From assembly GCA_020832135.1 (NCBI GenBank), contig JAFIFG010000057.1, positions 1 through 64,000 on the forward strand: DNA of 64,000 nt, read 5' to 3'. Source of the DNA: Clostridiaceae bacterium. GTDB taxonomy: Bacteria > Bacillota > Clostridia > Peptostreptococcales > Natronincolaceae. Of the stretch, positions 7,626 through 16,810 are shown one piece after another (the first letter of the stretch is position 1; the number at the start of each line of letters is the position of its first letter). A program made the position numbers and the translations under genes. Under the pieces are notes generated by a model. That model was not told the DNA's origin and made no database searches. It worked only from the letters and a program-made list of their open reading frames with translations.

Positions 7626-7706
7626 ATGACTAGAATAGTAATATAAAGTTAACAAAGCTAACAAAGCTAGAACATGAAGAATAGTAATTTAAGGGGAGGG
7701 TAAACA

Positions 7707-8063
7707 ATGGCAAAGGGAGTTAAAAAAATTACACTTGTAGAGGATCTACATAAAATTATAAAAAAATCTAGTAAAAAGCCTATTTTTCTTTTTAAGCATG
7801 ATGTAACTATTCAGGAAAGTCAGGATGCCTTCGAGGAATATTTACAGTTTGTTGAAGACAATGAGGAAGATATACTGGCGACAATGGTAGATGTAAGAGA
7901 ATATGTAGAGATATCAGATGAAATAGAAGAGGTTTTAGAAATAGGACACGAAGCACCACAAATTATGCTACTTATGGATGAAGAGGTGGTATGGGATGAC
8001 GATAAAAACAACATTACATTAGGACGGTTAATAGAAGTGGTAAACGAGTACATCTTTATATAG
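7707..8063 (+). CDS. YtxJ/BrxC-like thioredoxin-fold protein lacking cysteine
   Basis: 118 residues with the thioredoxin-like outline of the YtxJ (monothiol bacilliredoxin BrxC) family: P-I-F-L-F-K-H, then a helix, then a H-E-A-P-Q-I-M-L-L strand with the cis-Pro typical of the fold, then an I-T-L-G helix. Family members carry a redox Cys just after F-K-H (T-C-P-I-S); here the segment is D-V-T-I-Q-E-S and the whole protein contains no Cys. It therefore cannot be a thiol redox enzyme and may be a structural or regulatory derivative. Ribosome site GGGGAGGG lies close to ATG 7707. Confidence 0.6.
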   Translation: MAKGVKKITLVEDLHKIIKKSSKKPIFLFKHDVTIQESQDAFEEYLQFVEDNEEDILATMVDVREYVEISDEIEEVLEIGHEAPQIMLLMDEEVVWDDDKNNITLGRLIEVVNEYIFI

Positions 8064-8123
8064 AAATATACATAGTTGCTTTAAAAGTAGTGCAGTGATA
8101 AAATAATTAAAGGAGTTCATTAG

Positions 8124-8669
8124 ATGATAACAGGGGGACAAAAGATGAATAAAGAAAATATTATGGAATGGATTAAAACTATCGTATTATCATTAGTTAT
8201 TGCATTAATTATAACAACTTTTATAAAACCTACTATAGTAAAAAATTATTCGATGATACCAACATTAGATGAAAATAATTTTTTAATAGTAAATAGATTA
8301 CTTTATAATAGAGGAACACCTCAAAGAGGAGATATTATTGTATTTCAATCACCACTTAAAACACCATCAGGAAAAGATAAGTTATTAATTAAAAGAGTGA
8401 TTGCAGTACCTGGTGAAGAGATTGCTATAAAAGATGGAAAGGTCTATATAGATGGAGAGCATCTAGAAGAACCTTATTTACAAGATCCTTATACTGAAGG
8501 GAATATTAATATGGTCGTACCTGAGGGAAAATTGTTTACTATGGGAGACAATAGAAGAAATAGTTTAGATAGTAGAGATGAAGTATTAGGATTGACAAGT
8601 ATGGAGACTGTTGTAGGAAAAGCCTTTATACGATTATATCCCTTAAATCGAATAGGGATTTTGCATTAA
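8124..8669 (+). CDS. lepB: Signal peptidase I
   Basis: 181 residues; a type I signal peptidase that cleaves secretory signal peptides outside the membrane. One N-terminal membrane anchor (about 17-34), catalytic Ser43 in Y-S-M-I-P-T-L, catalytic Lys90 in L-L-I-K-R-V-I-A-V-P-G, and the box E-E later G-D-N-R-R-N-S-L-D-S-R. ATG 8124 has AGGAG 8 bases upstream; an internal ATG at 8145 also has GGGGGA and gives an N-terminus closer to relatives, so either may be used. A second paralogue is at 21954. It is followed by an inverted repeat that may end its transcript. Confidence 0.9.
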   Translation: MITGGQKMNKENIMEWIKTIVLSLVIALIITTFIKPTIVKNYSMIPTLDENNFLIVNRLLYNRGTPQRGDIIVFQSPLKTPSGKDKLLIKRVIAVPGEEIAIKDGKVYIDGEHLEEPYLQDPYTEGNINMVVPEGKLFTMGDNRRNSLDSRDEVLGLTSMETVVGKAFIRLYPLNRIGILH

Positions 8670-8693
8670 ATTTACAATTAAATTATGCTTATA

Positions 8694-8744
8694 AAAACCT
8701 CCTAAACTGAGAAACCTATAGTTAGAAAATGTTTAGGAGGTTTT
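8694..8744 (+). promoter_or_regulatory. Perfect inverted repeat enclosing the next gene's ribosome site
   Basis: AAAACCTCCTAAAC (8694-8707) and GTTTAGGAGGTTTT (8731-8744) are perfect 14-bp complements around a 23-base loop. The right arm contains the AGGAGG of the CBS gene starting at 8749 and ends in T4. It can act as a terminator for lepB, and when transcribed through it would hide the ribosome site. Confidence 0.65.
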
Positions 8745-8748
8745 ATTT

Positions 8749-9177
8749 ATGAAGGTTAAAGATATCATGACGAATCATGTTTCAGCTGGGAATACAAATT
8801 CTACCATTAATGAGATTGCTACAACTATGAAGGAATTAAATGTAGGTTGTGTTCCTATTTGTGACAATCAAAATAATCTTGTAGGAATCGTTACAGATAG
8901 AGATCTTGTAGTAAGAGGGCTAAGTGATGGTCTGCAGGCATCGGAGAATGTAAACAAAGTTATGTCAAAAGAATTAATTTATATCACACCAGATAGTCAT
9001 GCTCATGAAGCTGCAAGATTAATGGCTCAAAATCAAATTAGAAGATTACCAGTGGTGGAAAATGGTAAATTAGTAGGTGTTGTCTCCATAGGTGACTTAG
9101 CAGTTAGAAATATTTATGTAGATGATGCAGGCAAAGCTTTAAGTGATATATCATTACCTAGTAGACCAATGATGTAA
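8749..9177 (+). CDS. Tandem CBS-domain protein
   Basis: 142 residues made of two CBS motifs (about 1-62 and 68-128): V-K-D-I-M-T, then G-I-V-T-D-R-D-L, then V-M-S-K-E, then G-V-V-S-I-G-D-L-A. CBS pairs bind adenosine nucleotides and usually regulate an attached or partner protein. Stand-alone pairs of this length are common in Clostridia; no partner is evident here. Its AGGAGG lies within the inverted repeat 8694-8744, so translation could depend on how that RNA folds. Confidence 0.85.
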   Translation: MKVKDIMTNHVSAGNTNSTINEIATTMKELNVGCVPICDNQNNLVGIVTDRDLVVRGLSDGLQASENVNKVMSKELIYITPDSHAHEAARLMAQNQIRRLPVVENGKLVGVVSIGDLAVRNIYVDDAGKALSDISLPSRPMM

Positions 9178-9185
9178 TTTTTTTT

Positions 9186-9231
9186 AAAATATAACTATGT
9201 CCTCTTTTAGAGGACATAGTTATATTTTTTT
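9186..9231 (+). terminator. Intrinsic terminator after CBS gene
   Basis: A 19-base arm ending CTATGTCCTC (9186-9204) pairs with GAGGACATAG and onward (9210-9229), 5-base loop, followed by T7. Confidence 0.85.
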
Positions 9232-9301
9232 GTGCAAATTTACTTAATTTAATTAATTGTGAAAAATTGTAGCATTTAGGCGAAAAATTTTCAAAAAATA
9301 A

Positions 9302-9330
9302 TTGACATGAAAACCTTTTCTTGATAAAAT
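9302..9330 (+). promoter_or_regulatory. lac operon promoter
   Basis: Consensus -35 TTGACA (9302-9307), 17-base spacer, -10 TAAAAT (9325-9330). It lies 92 bases before the lacR start and directly upstream of the AAACATT repeats. Confidence 0.8.
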
Positions 9331-9337
9331 CAAAAAC

Positions 9338-9384
9338 AAACATTGTCAAACATTTAAAAACATTACAAAACATTACAAAACATT
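9338..9384 (+). repeat. Five helically phased AAACATT repeats, probable LacR operator
   Basis: AAACATT occurs at 9338, 9348, 9358, 9368 and 9378, exactly 10 bp apart. The array begins 8 bases after the -10 box, covering the likely transcription start. DeoR-family sugar regulators typically bind TGTTT-containing direct repeats (complement AAACA), and the next gene encodes such a regulator. Confidence 0.7.
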
Positions 9385-9421
9385 AAACGACACAATAAAC
9401 CATAAAAAGGGGAGAGTTTCT

Positions 9422-10177
9422 TTGCTTAGAGATGAACGTTTTCAAAAAATATTAGAAATGTTAAAGGAAAATGTAATTATTAGTGTTTCTGAAATTTCTA
9501 AGAGTTTAAACGTTACTGAAATGACCATTAGGAGGGATCTTAAGATTTTGGAAGAGGGAGACCAACTAATCCGTGTTCATGGTGGTGCTAAAAGAAAAGG
9601 TGAAGATACTTTTAAGGAACTATCTCATGATGAAAAGCAACAAATGCATGTGGAGGAGAAAAAAAGTATAGCTAAAATTGCAGCTGGACTTATTGAGGAG
9701 AACGATACAGTTTTTCTTGGCCCTGGAACTACCAATGAAATGATTTATGATTATCTTCAAGTAAACTATGCTAAAATCATCACAAATTCTATTACAGTAT
9801 TTTCCAAGTTTGTTGATGATAAGCGATTTGAGATGATTCTGGTTGGTGGAAAACTCAGAAGTAGAACCGGCGCATTCGTAGGGAACTTTGCTAACGATAT
9901 GCTTAAAAAAATTAGAGTGAAAAAAGCTTTCATTGGAACCAATGGAATTTATGGAGAAAATATAACTACCTTCAATGAGGATGAGGGAGTAGCTCAAAGC
10001 ATTATACTAGACAATGCAGAAGAAAAATATATATTAGCTGATTCTAGTAAGATTGGGAAAACAGATTTCTTTGTTTTTTATAACCTAAATCATATAACAG
10101 CGATTATTACAGATAGTAAAATTAACACAAAATCAAATGAAGAATATAGAAAAATTACAAAGATAATTTTTAAATAA
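9422..10177 (+). CDS. lacR: DeoR-family regulator of the lac operon
   Basis: 251 residues beginning at TTG 9422 behind GGGGAGAG. The N-terminal helix-turn-helix (about 1-57) reads R-F-Q-K-I-L-E-M-L, then V-T-E-M-T-I-R-R-D-L-K-I-L-E, then L-I-R-V-H-G-G-A, the DeoR signature. The C-terminal sugar-phosphate sensor (about 75-235) has G-P-G-T-T, I-T-N-S and G-G-K-L-R-S-R-T-G-A-F-V-G. By family and position it should repress the operon until a phosphosugar, tagatose-6-phosphate in the LacR system of lactococci, binds. It is the first gene of the operon and overlaps its own control region, implying autoregulation. Confidence 0.8.
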   Translation: MLRDERFQKILEMLKENVIISVSEISKSLNVTEMTIRRDLKILEEGDQLIRVHGGAKRKGEDTFKELSHDEKQQMHVEEKKSIAKIAAGLIEENDTVFLGPGTTNEMIYDYLQVNYAKIITNSITVFSKFVDDKRFEMILVGGKLRSRTGAFVGNFANDMLKKIRVKKAFIGTNGIYGENITTFNEDEGVAQSIILDNAEEKYILADSSKIGKTDFFVFYNLNHITAIITDSKINTKSNEEYRKITKIIFK

Positions 10178-10202
10178 AAACAATCATTAGGGAGGATGTA
10201 CT

Positions 10203-10634
10203 ATGTCAAAAGTAATTATTGGTGCAGATACAAAAGGCTTTGAACTAAAAGAACATTTGAAAAACTATTTAAAGGAATTAGGTCATGAGGTTATTGACAA
10301 AACTCCAGAAGGAGATTTGGATTTTGTAGAATCCACAAAACTAGTAGCGGAAGCTATTTTAAACAAAGAAGGAGATCGGGGAATTGCCATTGATGAATAT
10401 GGTGCAGGTTCCTTTATGGTAGGGAATAAGCATAAAAATATTATTTGTGCACAAGTATCAGATGAACACTCTTCTAAAATGACAAGGGATCATAACAATG
10501 CCTCTATGATTGCCTTAGGATCTGGTATCGTAGGAAAAAAAGTAGCAGAAAAAATTGTCGAAACTTTTGCAAAAGCTGAATATGCAGGAGGAAGACATCA
10601 AATAAGAATAGATATGTTAAATAAAATGTGCTAA
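10203..10634 (+). CDS. lacA: Galactose-6-phosphate isomerase subunit LacA
   Basis: 143 residues of the RpiB/LacAB fold. With LacB it converts galactose-6-phosphate to tagatose-6-phosphate. Seen: I-I-G-A-D-T-K-G-F-E-L-K at the N-terminus and R-D-H-N-N-A-S-M-I-A-L-G-S-G toward the end. The catalytic Cys motif of RpiB/LacB (I-C-G-T-G) is replaced by D-E-Y-G-A-G, as is normal for the LacA subunit. Starts 25 bases after lacR with AGGGAGGA upstream. Confidence 0.92.
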   Translation: MSKVIIGADTKGFELKEHLKNYLKELGHEVIDKTPEGDLDFVESTKLVAEAILNKEGDRGIAIDEYGAGSFMVGNKHKNIICAQVSDEHSSKMTRDHNNASMIALGSGIVGKKVAEKIVETFAKAEYAGGRHQIRIDMLNKMC

Positions 10635-10662
10635 AAAACCATTTTACAAGGAGGATTTAACA

Positions 10663-11181
10663 ATGAAAATTTCAATTGGATGCGATCATATTGTCACTGA
10701 TATAAAGAATCATATAGGAAAATATCTTGAGAGCAAAGGTCATGAAGTAATAGATAATGGAACCTATGATCATGAACGTACACATTATCCTATATATGGT
10801 AAAAAGACGGCGGCGAAGGTTGTAAATAAGGAAGCAGATCTAGGTATTGTTATATGTGGAACTGGAGTAGGAATTACAACCAGTGCTACTAAAATCAAAG
10901 GAATCCGTGCCACACTAGTAAGGGACGTGGAGACAGTAAGATATGCAAGAGAAGAACTTAATGTTAATGTAATTGGTATTGGGGGAAGAATTTGTGGTGT
11001 AGGTTTAATTGAAAATATTATTGATGTTTTTTTAGAAACAAAATATAAAGAGACACCTGAAAATAAAGCTCTAATAGAAAAAATTGATGCAATGATAGAA
11101 GACAATGAACAAGCTAATGATGAAACCATGTTTGATGAGTTCATAGAAAAATGGAATAATGGTGGGTATCCAGCAGAATAG
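10663..11181 (+). CDS. lacB: Galactose-6-phosphate isomerase subunit LacB
   Basis: 172 residues, the usual LacB length. Seen: I-S-I-G-C-D-H-I-V-T, I-V-I-C-G-T-G-V-G-I-T with the catalytic Cys, and V-N-V-I-G-I-G-G-R. Forms the heteromeric isomerase with LacA, contributing most active-site residues. 28 bases downstream of lacA with its own AAGGAGG. Confidence 0.93.
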   Translation: MKISIGCDHIVTDIKNHIGKYLESKGHEVIDNGTYDHERTHYPIYGKKTAAKVVNKEADLGIVICGTGVGITTSATKIKGIRATLVRDVETVRYAREELNVNVIGIGGRICGVGLIENIIDVFLETKYKETPENKALIEKIDAMIEDNEQANDETMFDEFIEKWNNGGYPAE

Positions 11182-11198
11182 AAGGGAGGTAAAAGACA

Positions 11199-11516
11199 AT
11201 GAACAGAGAAGAAGTTGCAATGATAGGATTCGAAATAATTGCTCATGTAGGGGATGGAAGATCTAAACTAATTACAGCATTAGACGAGTGCAATAAAGGG
11301 AACTTTGAAGAAGCTGAGAAACTTATGAAGGAAGCCAATGAATGCATCACGGAGGCACATAAATCTCAAACTGAAATGCTTCAAGCAGAAGCACGAGGTG
11401 AGGAAGCTGAATTAGGATTTATTATGGTACATGCTCAAGATCATTTAATGACTACAATGTTGCTTCGTGATGTAATGAAGCATATGGTAAATTTGTATAA
11501 AAAAGTAGATAAGTAG
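11199..11516 (+). CDS. lacF: PTS lactose-specific EIIA component
   Basis: 105 residues, all-helical EIIA of the lactose/cellobiose family. The phosphorylated His is H78 in M-V-H-A-Q-D-H-L-M-T, identical in number to the family's known site. It passes phosphate from HPr to the EIIB Cys of LacE. 17 bases after lacB with GGGAGG. Confidence 0.93.
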   Translation: MNREEVAMIGFEIIAHVGDGRSKLITALDECNKGNFEEAEKLMKEANECITEAHKSQTEMLQAEARGEEAELGFIMVHAQDHLMTTMLLRDVMKHMVNLYKKVDK

Positions 11517-11556
11517 ATAATAACAAAAATATAAAAAAACAAGGGGGAAAAAGAAA

Positions 11557-13242
11557 ATGGAAGCATTGATTAAAAAAATAGAACAAATGAAACCGTTTTT
11601 TGAAAAATTCACCAACAACCCATATTTAAGAGCGATTCGTGATGGATTTATCAGTTTGATTCCAGTAATACTATTTTCAAGTATTTTCTTACTAGTAGCA
11701 TTTGTACCTAATATATTTGGGTTTTATTGGTCTGGTGGAGTTATGGATACCTTACTAAAGGCATATAGCTATTCTATGGGGATTGTTGGTATGTTAATGG
11801 CTGCTACCATCGCCAAGAGTTTAACAGACACCTTTAATGGTCAGCTACCAAAAACTAGACAGATTAACTCCATATCTACTATGGTGGTTGCTATTATTGC
11901 TTTTCTTTTGATAGCAGTAGAGGGTGTAGAAGGTGGCATTTCTACGGGATTCATGGGGACAAGAGGGTTGCTTTCAGCCTTTGTAGTAGGTTTTATTGTT
12001 CCTAATATTTATAAATTCTGTGTTAAAAACAATATAACCATCAAAATGCCAGAGGAAGTTCCTAGCAATATTTCCCAAACCTTTGCAGATTTGATTCCAT
12101 TAGCATTATCTATATTGTTCTTCTGGGTATTTGACATTGTATTTGTGAGTATATTTGCTACACCATTTAGTGCTTGGATATTGGAGATATTCAAACCGCT
12201 ATTTACTGCTGCAGACAGCTACTTAGGACTAGCTCTTATCTTTGGTGCTATGGCTTTCTTCTGGTTTGTAGGTATTCATGGTCCTTCGATTGTTGAACCA
12301 GCAGTTGCAGCTATTTATATTACGAATGTTGAAGCAAACTTAATGGCTTATCAAGCTGGTGAACATGCTTCCAATGTTCTTTCTCAAGGATCTCAGTATT
12401 TCGTTGCTACATTAGGTGGTACTGGGGCAACATTGGTAATTACTTTCATGTGTGCATTTATGGCTAGATCGAAGCAACTTAAAGCGGTAGGAAAGGCATC
12501 AAGTGTTCCTGTAATATTTGGGGTAAATGAACCAGTGCTATTTGGAGCACCAATAGTATTAAATCCAGTGTTCTTCATTCCTTTTATTTTAACTCCAATT
12601 GTAAACGTATGGTTACTAAGATTCTTTATTACAGGACTAGGGATGGATGGTTTTATCTATAACTTACCTTGGACAACTCCAGGACCAATAGGTTTAATTG
12701 TAGGAACAGGTTTTGCTCCATTAGCATTTATATTAATGCCACTATTACTAGTAGTTGACTTTGCAATTTACTACCCCTTCTTGAAGGTTTATGATAGACA
12801 GTTAGTAGAGCAAGAAAAGAAAAATGCTGAAGAAGATAACAAAGTAGAGAAGAAAAAAGAAGTAAAAGAAGTAAAAGAAGTAAAAGAAGTGACGTACAAC
12901 AAGTCAGATAAAAAATTAGCGGTATTAGTAGTTTGTGCCAATGGAGCTACCAGTGGTATGCTAGCAAAGGCAATAGAAAAAGGTGCAAAAGAAAAGGGTG
13001 TTGATTTGGAATCAACAGCTATGGCTTACGGTCAGCATAAGGATGTTATAGCAGATTTTGATTTAATTATCCTAGCACCACAAATGGCATCTATGTTGGA
13101 AGAATTAAAGGAAGATTGTAGTAATAAGGGTACGAAAGCTACCTCGACAAGTGGGAAAGAATATGTTTCCCTTGCAAGAAATCCTGTTGGTGCATTAGAT
13201 TTTGCTTTGTCAAAAATTACTTTGTCAAAAATTGAAGAATAA
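11557..13242 (+). CDS. lacE: PTS lactose-specific EIICB component
   Basis: 561 residues. The EIIC membrane domain (about 1-425, eight to ten hydrophobic segments, with G-I-H-G-P-S-I-V-E-P and V-N-E-P-V-L-F-G-A-P) transports lactose; the EIIB domain (about 450-555) carries the phosphorylated Cys460 in V-V-C-A-N-G-A-T-S-G. The linker contains a K-E-V repeat encoded by a 9-base tandem repeat. The product is cytoplasmic lactose-6-phosphate. Cellobiose-type specificity is possible from the family alone, but lacAB/lacG context supports lactose. Confidence 0.92.
   Translation: MEALIKKIEQMKPFFEKFTNNPYLRAIRDGFISLIPVILFSSIFLLVAFVPNIFGFYWSGGVMDTLLKAYSYSMGIVGMLMAATIAKSLTDTFNGQLPKTRQINSISTMVVAIIAFLLIAVEGVEGGISTGFMGTRGLLSAFVVGFIVPNIYKFCVKNNITIKMPEEVPSNISQTFADLIPLALSILFFWVFDIVFVSIFATPFSAWILEIFKPLFTAADSYLGLALIFGAMAFFWFVGIHGPSIVEPAVAAIYITNVEANLMAYQAGEHASNVLSQGSQYFVATLGGTGATLVITFMCAFMARSKQLKAVGKASSVPVIFGVNEPVLFGAPIVLNPVFFIPFILTPIVNVWLLRFFITGLGMDGFIYNLPWTTPGPIGLIVGTGFAPLAFILMPLLLVVDFAIYYPFLKVYDRQLVEQEKKNAEEDNKVEKKKEVKEVKEVKEVTYNKSDKKLAVLVVCANGATSGMLAKAIEKGAKEKGVDLESTAMAYGQHKDVIADFDLIILAPQMASMLEELKEDCSNKGTKATSTSGKEYVSLARNPVGALDFALSKITLSKIEE
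12859..12891 (+). repeat. 9-base tandem repeat in the lacE linker
   Basis: GAAGTAAAA occurs three times in a row and a fourth copy starts (12859-12891), giving K-E-V repeated between the EIIC and EIIB domains. In-frame, so only linker length would vary. Confidence 0.7.
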
Positions 13243-13280
13243 AGTAATTTGTTAGAAAAAAAGACTTGGAGGGTTTTAGC

Positions 13281-14708
13281 ATGAAACACTTTGATGATAA
13301 ATTTGTATTTGGGGCAGCTACGGCTGCCTTTCAAGCAGAAGGCGCAACAAAAGAAGACGGTAGAGGACCATGCTATTGGGATGAATATCTAAGTCGTCCT
13401 GAAAGTAGGTTTACTGGGGATGTAGCTAGTGACTTCTATCATAAATATAAAGAGGATTTAAGCCTTGCTAAAGAATATGGTCTAAATGGCATTCGTATTT
13501 CTATCGCTTGGTCAAGGGTGATCCCTGATGGATCTGGAGAAATAAATCCAAAAGGAATAGAGTTCTATAATAACCTTATTGATGAATGCATTAAAAATGG
13601 TGTTGAACCCTATGTGACATTACATCATTTTGATACGCCACTGCCATTATATAAAAATGGAGATTGGTTAGATAGAGATAATATAGATCATTTTGTACGA
13701 TTTGCTAAAGTTTGTTTCGAAAATTTTGGAGATCGTGTTAAAAAATGGGTCAGTATCAATGAGCCTTGGTCTGTAGTGGCGGGACAATATATTATAGGAC
13801 ACTTCCCACCAAACATAAAATATGACATTCCAAAGGCAGTTCAAGCTATGCACAATATGATGGTGGCACATGCGAAAGTAGTAGAACTTTATAAGTCTAT
13901 GAATCTAGATGGAGAAGTTGGTGTAATCCACATTTTAGAATCTAAATATCCCATTACTGAAGAGAAGTTAGATGAAAAAGCAGCTTACCTTGAAGATACG
14001 ATTGCAAATACATTTATGCTAGATGCTTGTTTATCAGGAGAATATAGTGAAGATACTTTAGCCACTATAAAAGACATTGTTAAAAAGAACGATGGTGAAC
14101 TAGTGATTTATGAGGGAGATATGAAAGTCATTAAATCAGCAGCTGAAAAAAATGACTTTTTAGGTGTGAATTACTATGCCAGTCATTTCTTAGCTCATCA
14201 CGATGGAGATAGTGGTATTCATCATAATGGGACTGGTGAAAAGGGAAGTAGTGTATTTGCTCTAAAGGGTATAGGACAAAGAGTAACAAACCCTGATGTA
14301 CCAACTACTGATTGGGATTGGCCAATATACCCTCAAGGCTTATATGATATGTTAGTAAGAGTTAAACATAATTATCCTAACTATAAAAAAATCTATGTAA
14401 CGGAAAATGGTATGGGTTACAAGGATGATTTTCAAGATGGAAAAATAGATGATACTGCTCGAATTGATTATATAAAGCAACACATGGAGGCTATTTTAAA
14501 AGCTATTCAAGATGGGGTAGATGTACAGGGATACTTCCTATGGTCTTTAATGGATGTACTATCTTGGACAAATGGATACAACAAACGCTATGGATTGTTT
14601 TATATAGACTTTGATACACAAAAAAGATATGTGAAGAAAAGTGCCCATTGGATGAAACAGGTAGCAGAAACAAAGACATTAGTTAATCCAGAAGAAATAG
14701 ACTATTAA
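13281..14708 (+). CDS. lacG: 6-phospho-beta-galactosidase
   Basis: 475 residues from ATG 13281; GGAGG (13268-13272) fixes this start over the longer frame at 13266. GH1 fold: acid/base E161 in S-I-N-E-P-W and nucleophile E375 in V-T-E-N-G-M-G. Hydrolyses lactose-6-phosphate to glucose and galactose-6-phosphate in the cytoplasm. Phosphosugar specificity is inferred from the operon and from the overall LacG likeness (F-G-A-A-T-A-A-F-Q-A-E-G). Confidence 0.92.
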   Translation: MKHFDDKFVFGAATAAFQAEGATKEDGRGPCYWDEYLSRPESRFTGDVASDFYHKYKEDLSLAKEYGLNGIRISIAWSRVIPDGSGEINPKGIEFYNNLIDECIKNGVEPYVTLHHFDTPLPLYKNGDWLDRDNIDHFVRFAKVCFENFGDRVKKWVSINEPWSVVAGQYIIGHFPPNIKYDIPKAVQAMHNMMVAHAKVVELYKSMNLDGEVGVIHILESKYPITEEKLDEKAAYLEDTIANTFMLDACLSGEYSEDTLATIKDIVKKNDGELVIYEGDMKVIKSAAEKNDFLGVNYYASHFLAHHDGDSGIHHNGTGEKGSSVFALKGIGQRVTNPDVPTTDWDWPIYPQGLYDMLVRVKHNYPNYKKIYVTENGMGYKDDFQDGKIDDTARIDYIKQHMEAILKAIQDGVDVQGYFLWSLMDVLSWTNGYNKRYGLFYIDFDTQKRYVKKSAHWMKQVAETKTLVNPEEIDY

Positions 14709-15572
<864 letters not shown>

Positions 15573-15587
15573 AAAAGGGTGAAGTAA

Positions 15588-16520
15588 ATGATACTAACTA
15601 TTACTTTAAATCCAGCCGTAGATATTAGCTATAGCTTAGAGAGGCTAGCTATAGATGATGTCAACCGTTGTAGTAATGTTATTAAAACCGCTGGTGGCAA
15701 AGGTCTTAATGTCACCCGTGTGATCTCTTTAGTTGGAGAAAATGTATGTGCTACAGGGTTGTTAGGAGGAGCTAATGGACAGTTTATTATCAATAGATTG
15801 TCTAAAGATGAAATAACTAATGATTTTGTAGAGATAAAAGGAGAAACACGAAACTGTATTGCCATACTACATGAAGAAAAACAAACTGAAATACTAGAGG
15901 TAGGTCCAACTATTCTAGCAGAAGAAAAAGAAAGCTTTTTTAAAAAATATGAAGCTTTGTTAGAGCATACAAAAATTGTTGTAGCATCAGGAAGTGCACC
16001 AAAGGACTTAGGTAGTGAGTTTTATGCTAAATTAATTGATATAACTAATCAGCATAATAAAAAATTCTTACTAGATACTAGTGGTGAGGCTTTAGTTAAA
16101 GCCTTACCTGCTAAACCCTATTTAATTAAACCTAATAAAGATGAACTTTCACAATTATTAAAGCGAGAAATAAAGGATGAAAATACTGTAATAGATGCTT
16201 TAGAAGAAATGGTTAAGTATGACATTCCATATATTATTGTTTCTTTAGGGGCAGAGGGTGCTATAGCATTAGTTGATGGCTCCATATACAAGGTGTCCAT
16301 TCCTAAGATCGAAGCGGTTAATCCTGTAGGATCTGGGGATGCCACTATGGCAGGATTTGCTATAGCCTTAAAAAATAAATTTGAAACTAAAGAACTGCTG
16401 AAATATGGTTGTGTTTTAGGGACGTTAAATGCTCTTGAAGAACAAACAGGGTATGTTAACTGTAAGCATGTTGAAGAGTTTATGGGAAAAACTACTATAG
16501 AACTTATAAAGAATTTATAG
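15588..16520 (+). CDS. lacC: Tagatose-6-phosphate kinase (PfkB family)
   Basis: 310 residues of the LacC/FruK branch of PfkB sugar kinases: N-terminal I-L-T-I-T-L-N-P-A-V-D, the G-G-K-G-L-N-V-T-R box, and C-terminal G-S-G-D-A-T-M-A-G with the catalytic Asp. Phosphorylates tagatose-6-phosphate at C1. 1-phosphofructokinase is the close alternative; operon context favours LacC. Confidence 0.88.
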   Translation: MILTITLNPAVDISYSLERLAIDDVNRCSNVIKTAGGKGLNVTRVISLVGENVCATGLLGGANGQFIINRLSKDEITNDFVEIKGETRNCIAILHEEKQTEILEVGPTILAEEKESFFKKYEALLEHTKIVVASGSAPKDLGSEFYAKLIDITNQHNKKFLLDTSGEALVKALPAKPYLIKPNKDELSQLLKREIKDENTVIDALEEMVKYDIPYIIVSLGAEGAIALVDGSIYKVSIPKIEAVNPVGSGDATMAGFAIALKNKFETKELLKYGCVLGTLNALEEQTGYVNCKHVEEFMGKTTIELIKNL

Positions 16521-16535
16521 AGGAGGGATTTCTAT

Positions 16536-16799
16536 ATGTTAGAGAAAAATATAGCTATTAAAAATGCATCTGGTATTCATGCAAGGCCAGCTAGTATGTT
16601 GGTAAAGGAAGCTGCTAAGTTTAGTGCAGATATTATTATCGTGAAAAATGATAGCGAATATAATGCAAAAAGTATCATGAATGTTATGAGCATGGGCGCA
16701 AAGCATGGAGATGAAATAAAGATTAAAGTGTCTGGATCTGATGAAAAAGAAGCTTTAGAGGCTATAACTACATTGGTTGAAGGTGGATTTGGAGAATAG
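16536..16799 (+). CDS. ptsH: PTS phosphocarrier protein HPr
   Basis: 87 residues. H15 in G-I-H-A-R-P-A-S is the Enzyme I-dependent phosphorylation site; S46 in A-K-S-I-M-N-V-M-S is the site used by HPr kinase in Firmicutes, so it could take part in CcpA-type catabolite control. GAGGAGGG precedes the start. Finding HPr inside a sugar-specific operon is notable. Confidence 0.93.
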   Translation: MLEKNIAIKNASGIHARPASMLVKEAAKFSADIIIVKNDSEYNAKSIMNVMSMGAKHGDEIKIKVSGSDEKEALEAITTLVEGGFGE

Positions 16800-16810
16800 G
16801 AGGAAGTAAC

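Noticed and set aside
7436-7706. Small gene behind the AGGAGG near 7479
   Set aside because: No ATG, GTG or TTG follows at a usable distance and the following frames stop quickly.
9338-9384. CRISPR-like short repeat array before lacR
   Set aside because: Units are 7 bases at 10-bp spacing with no spacers; position after a promoter fits an operator.
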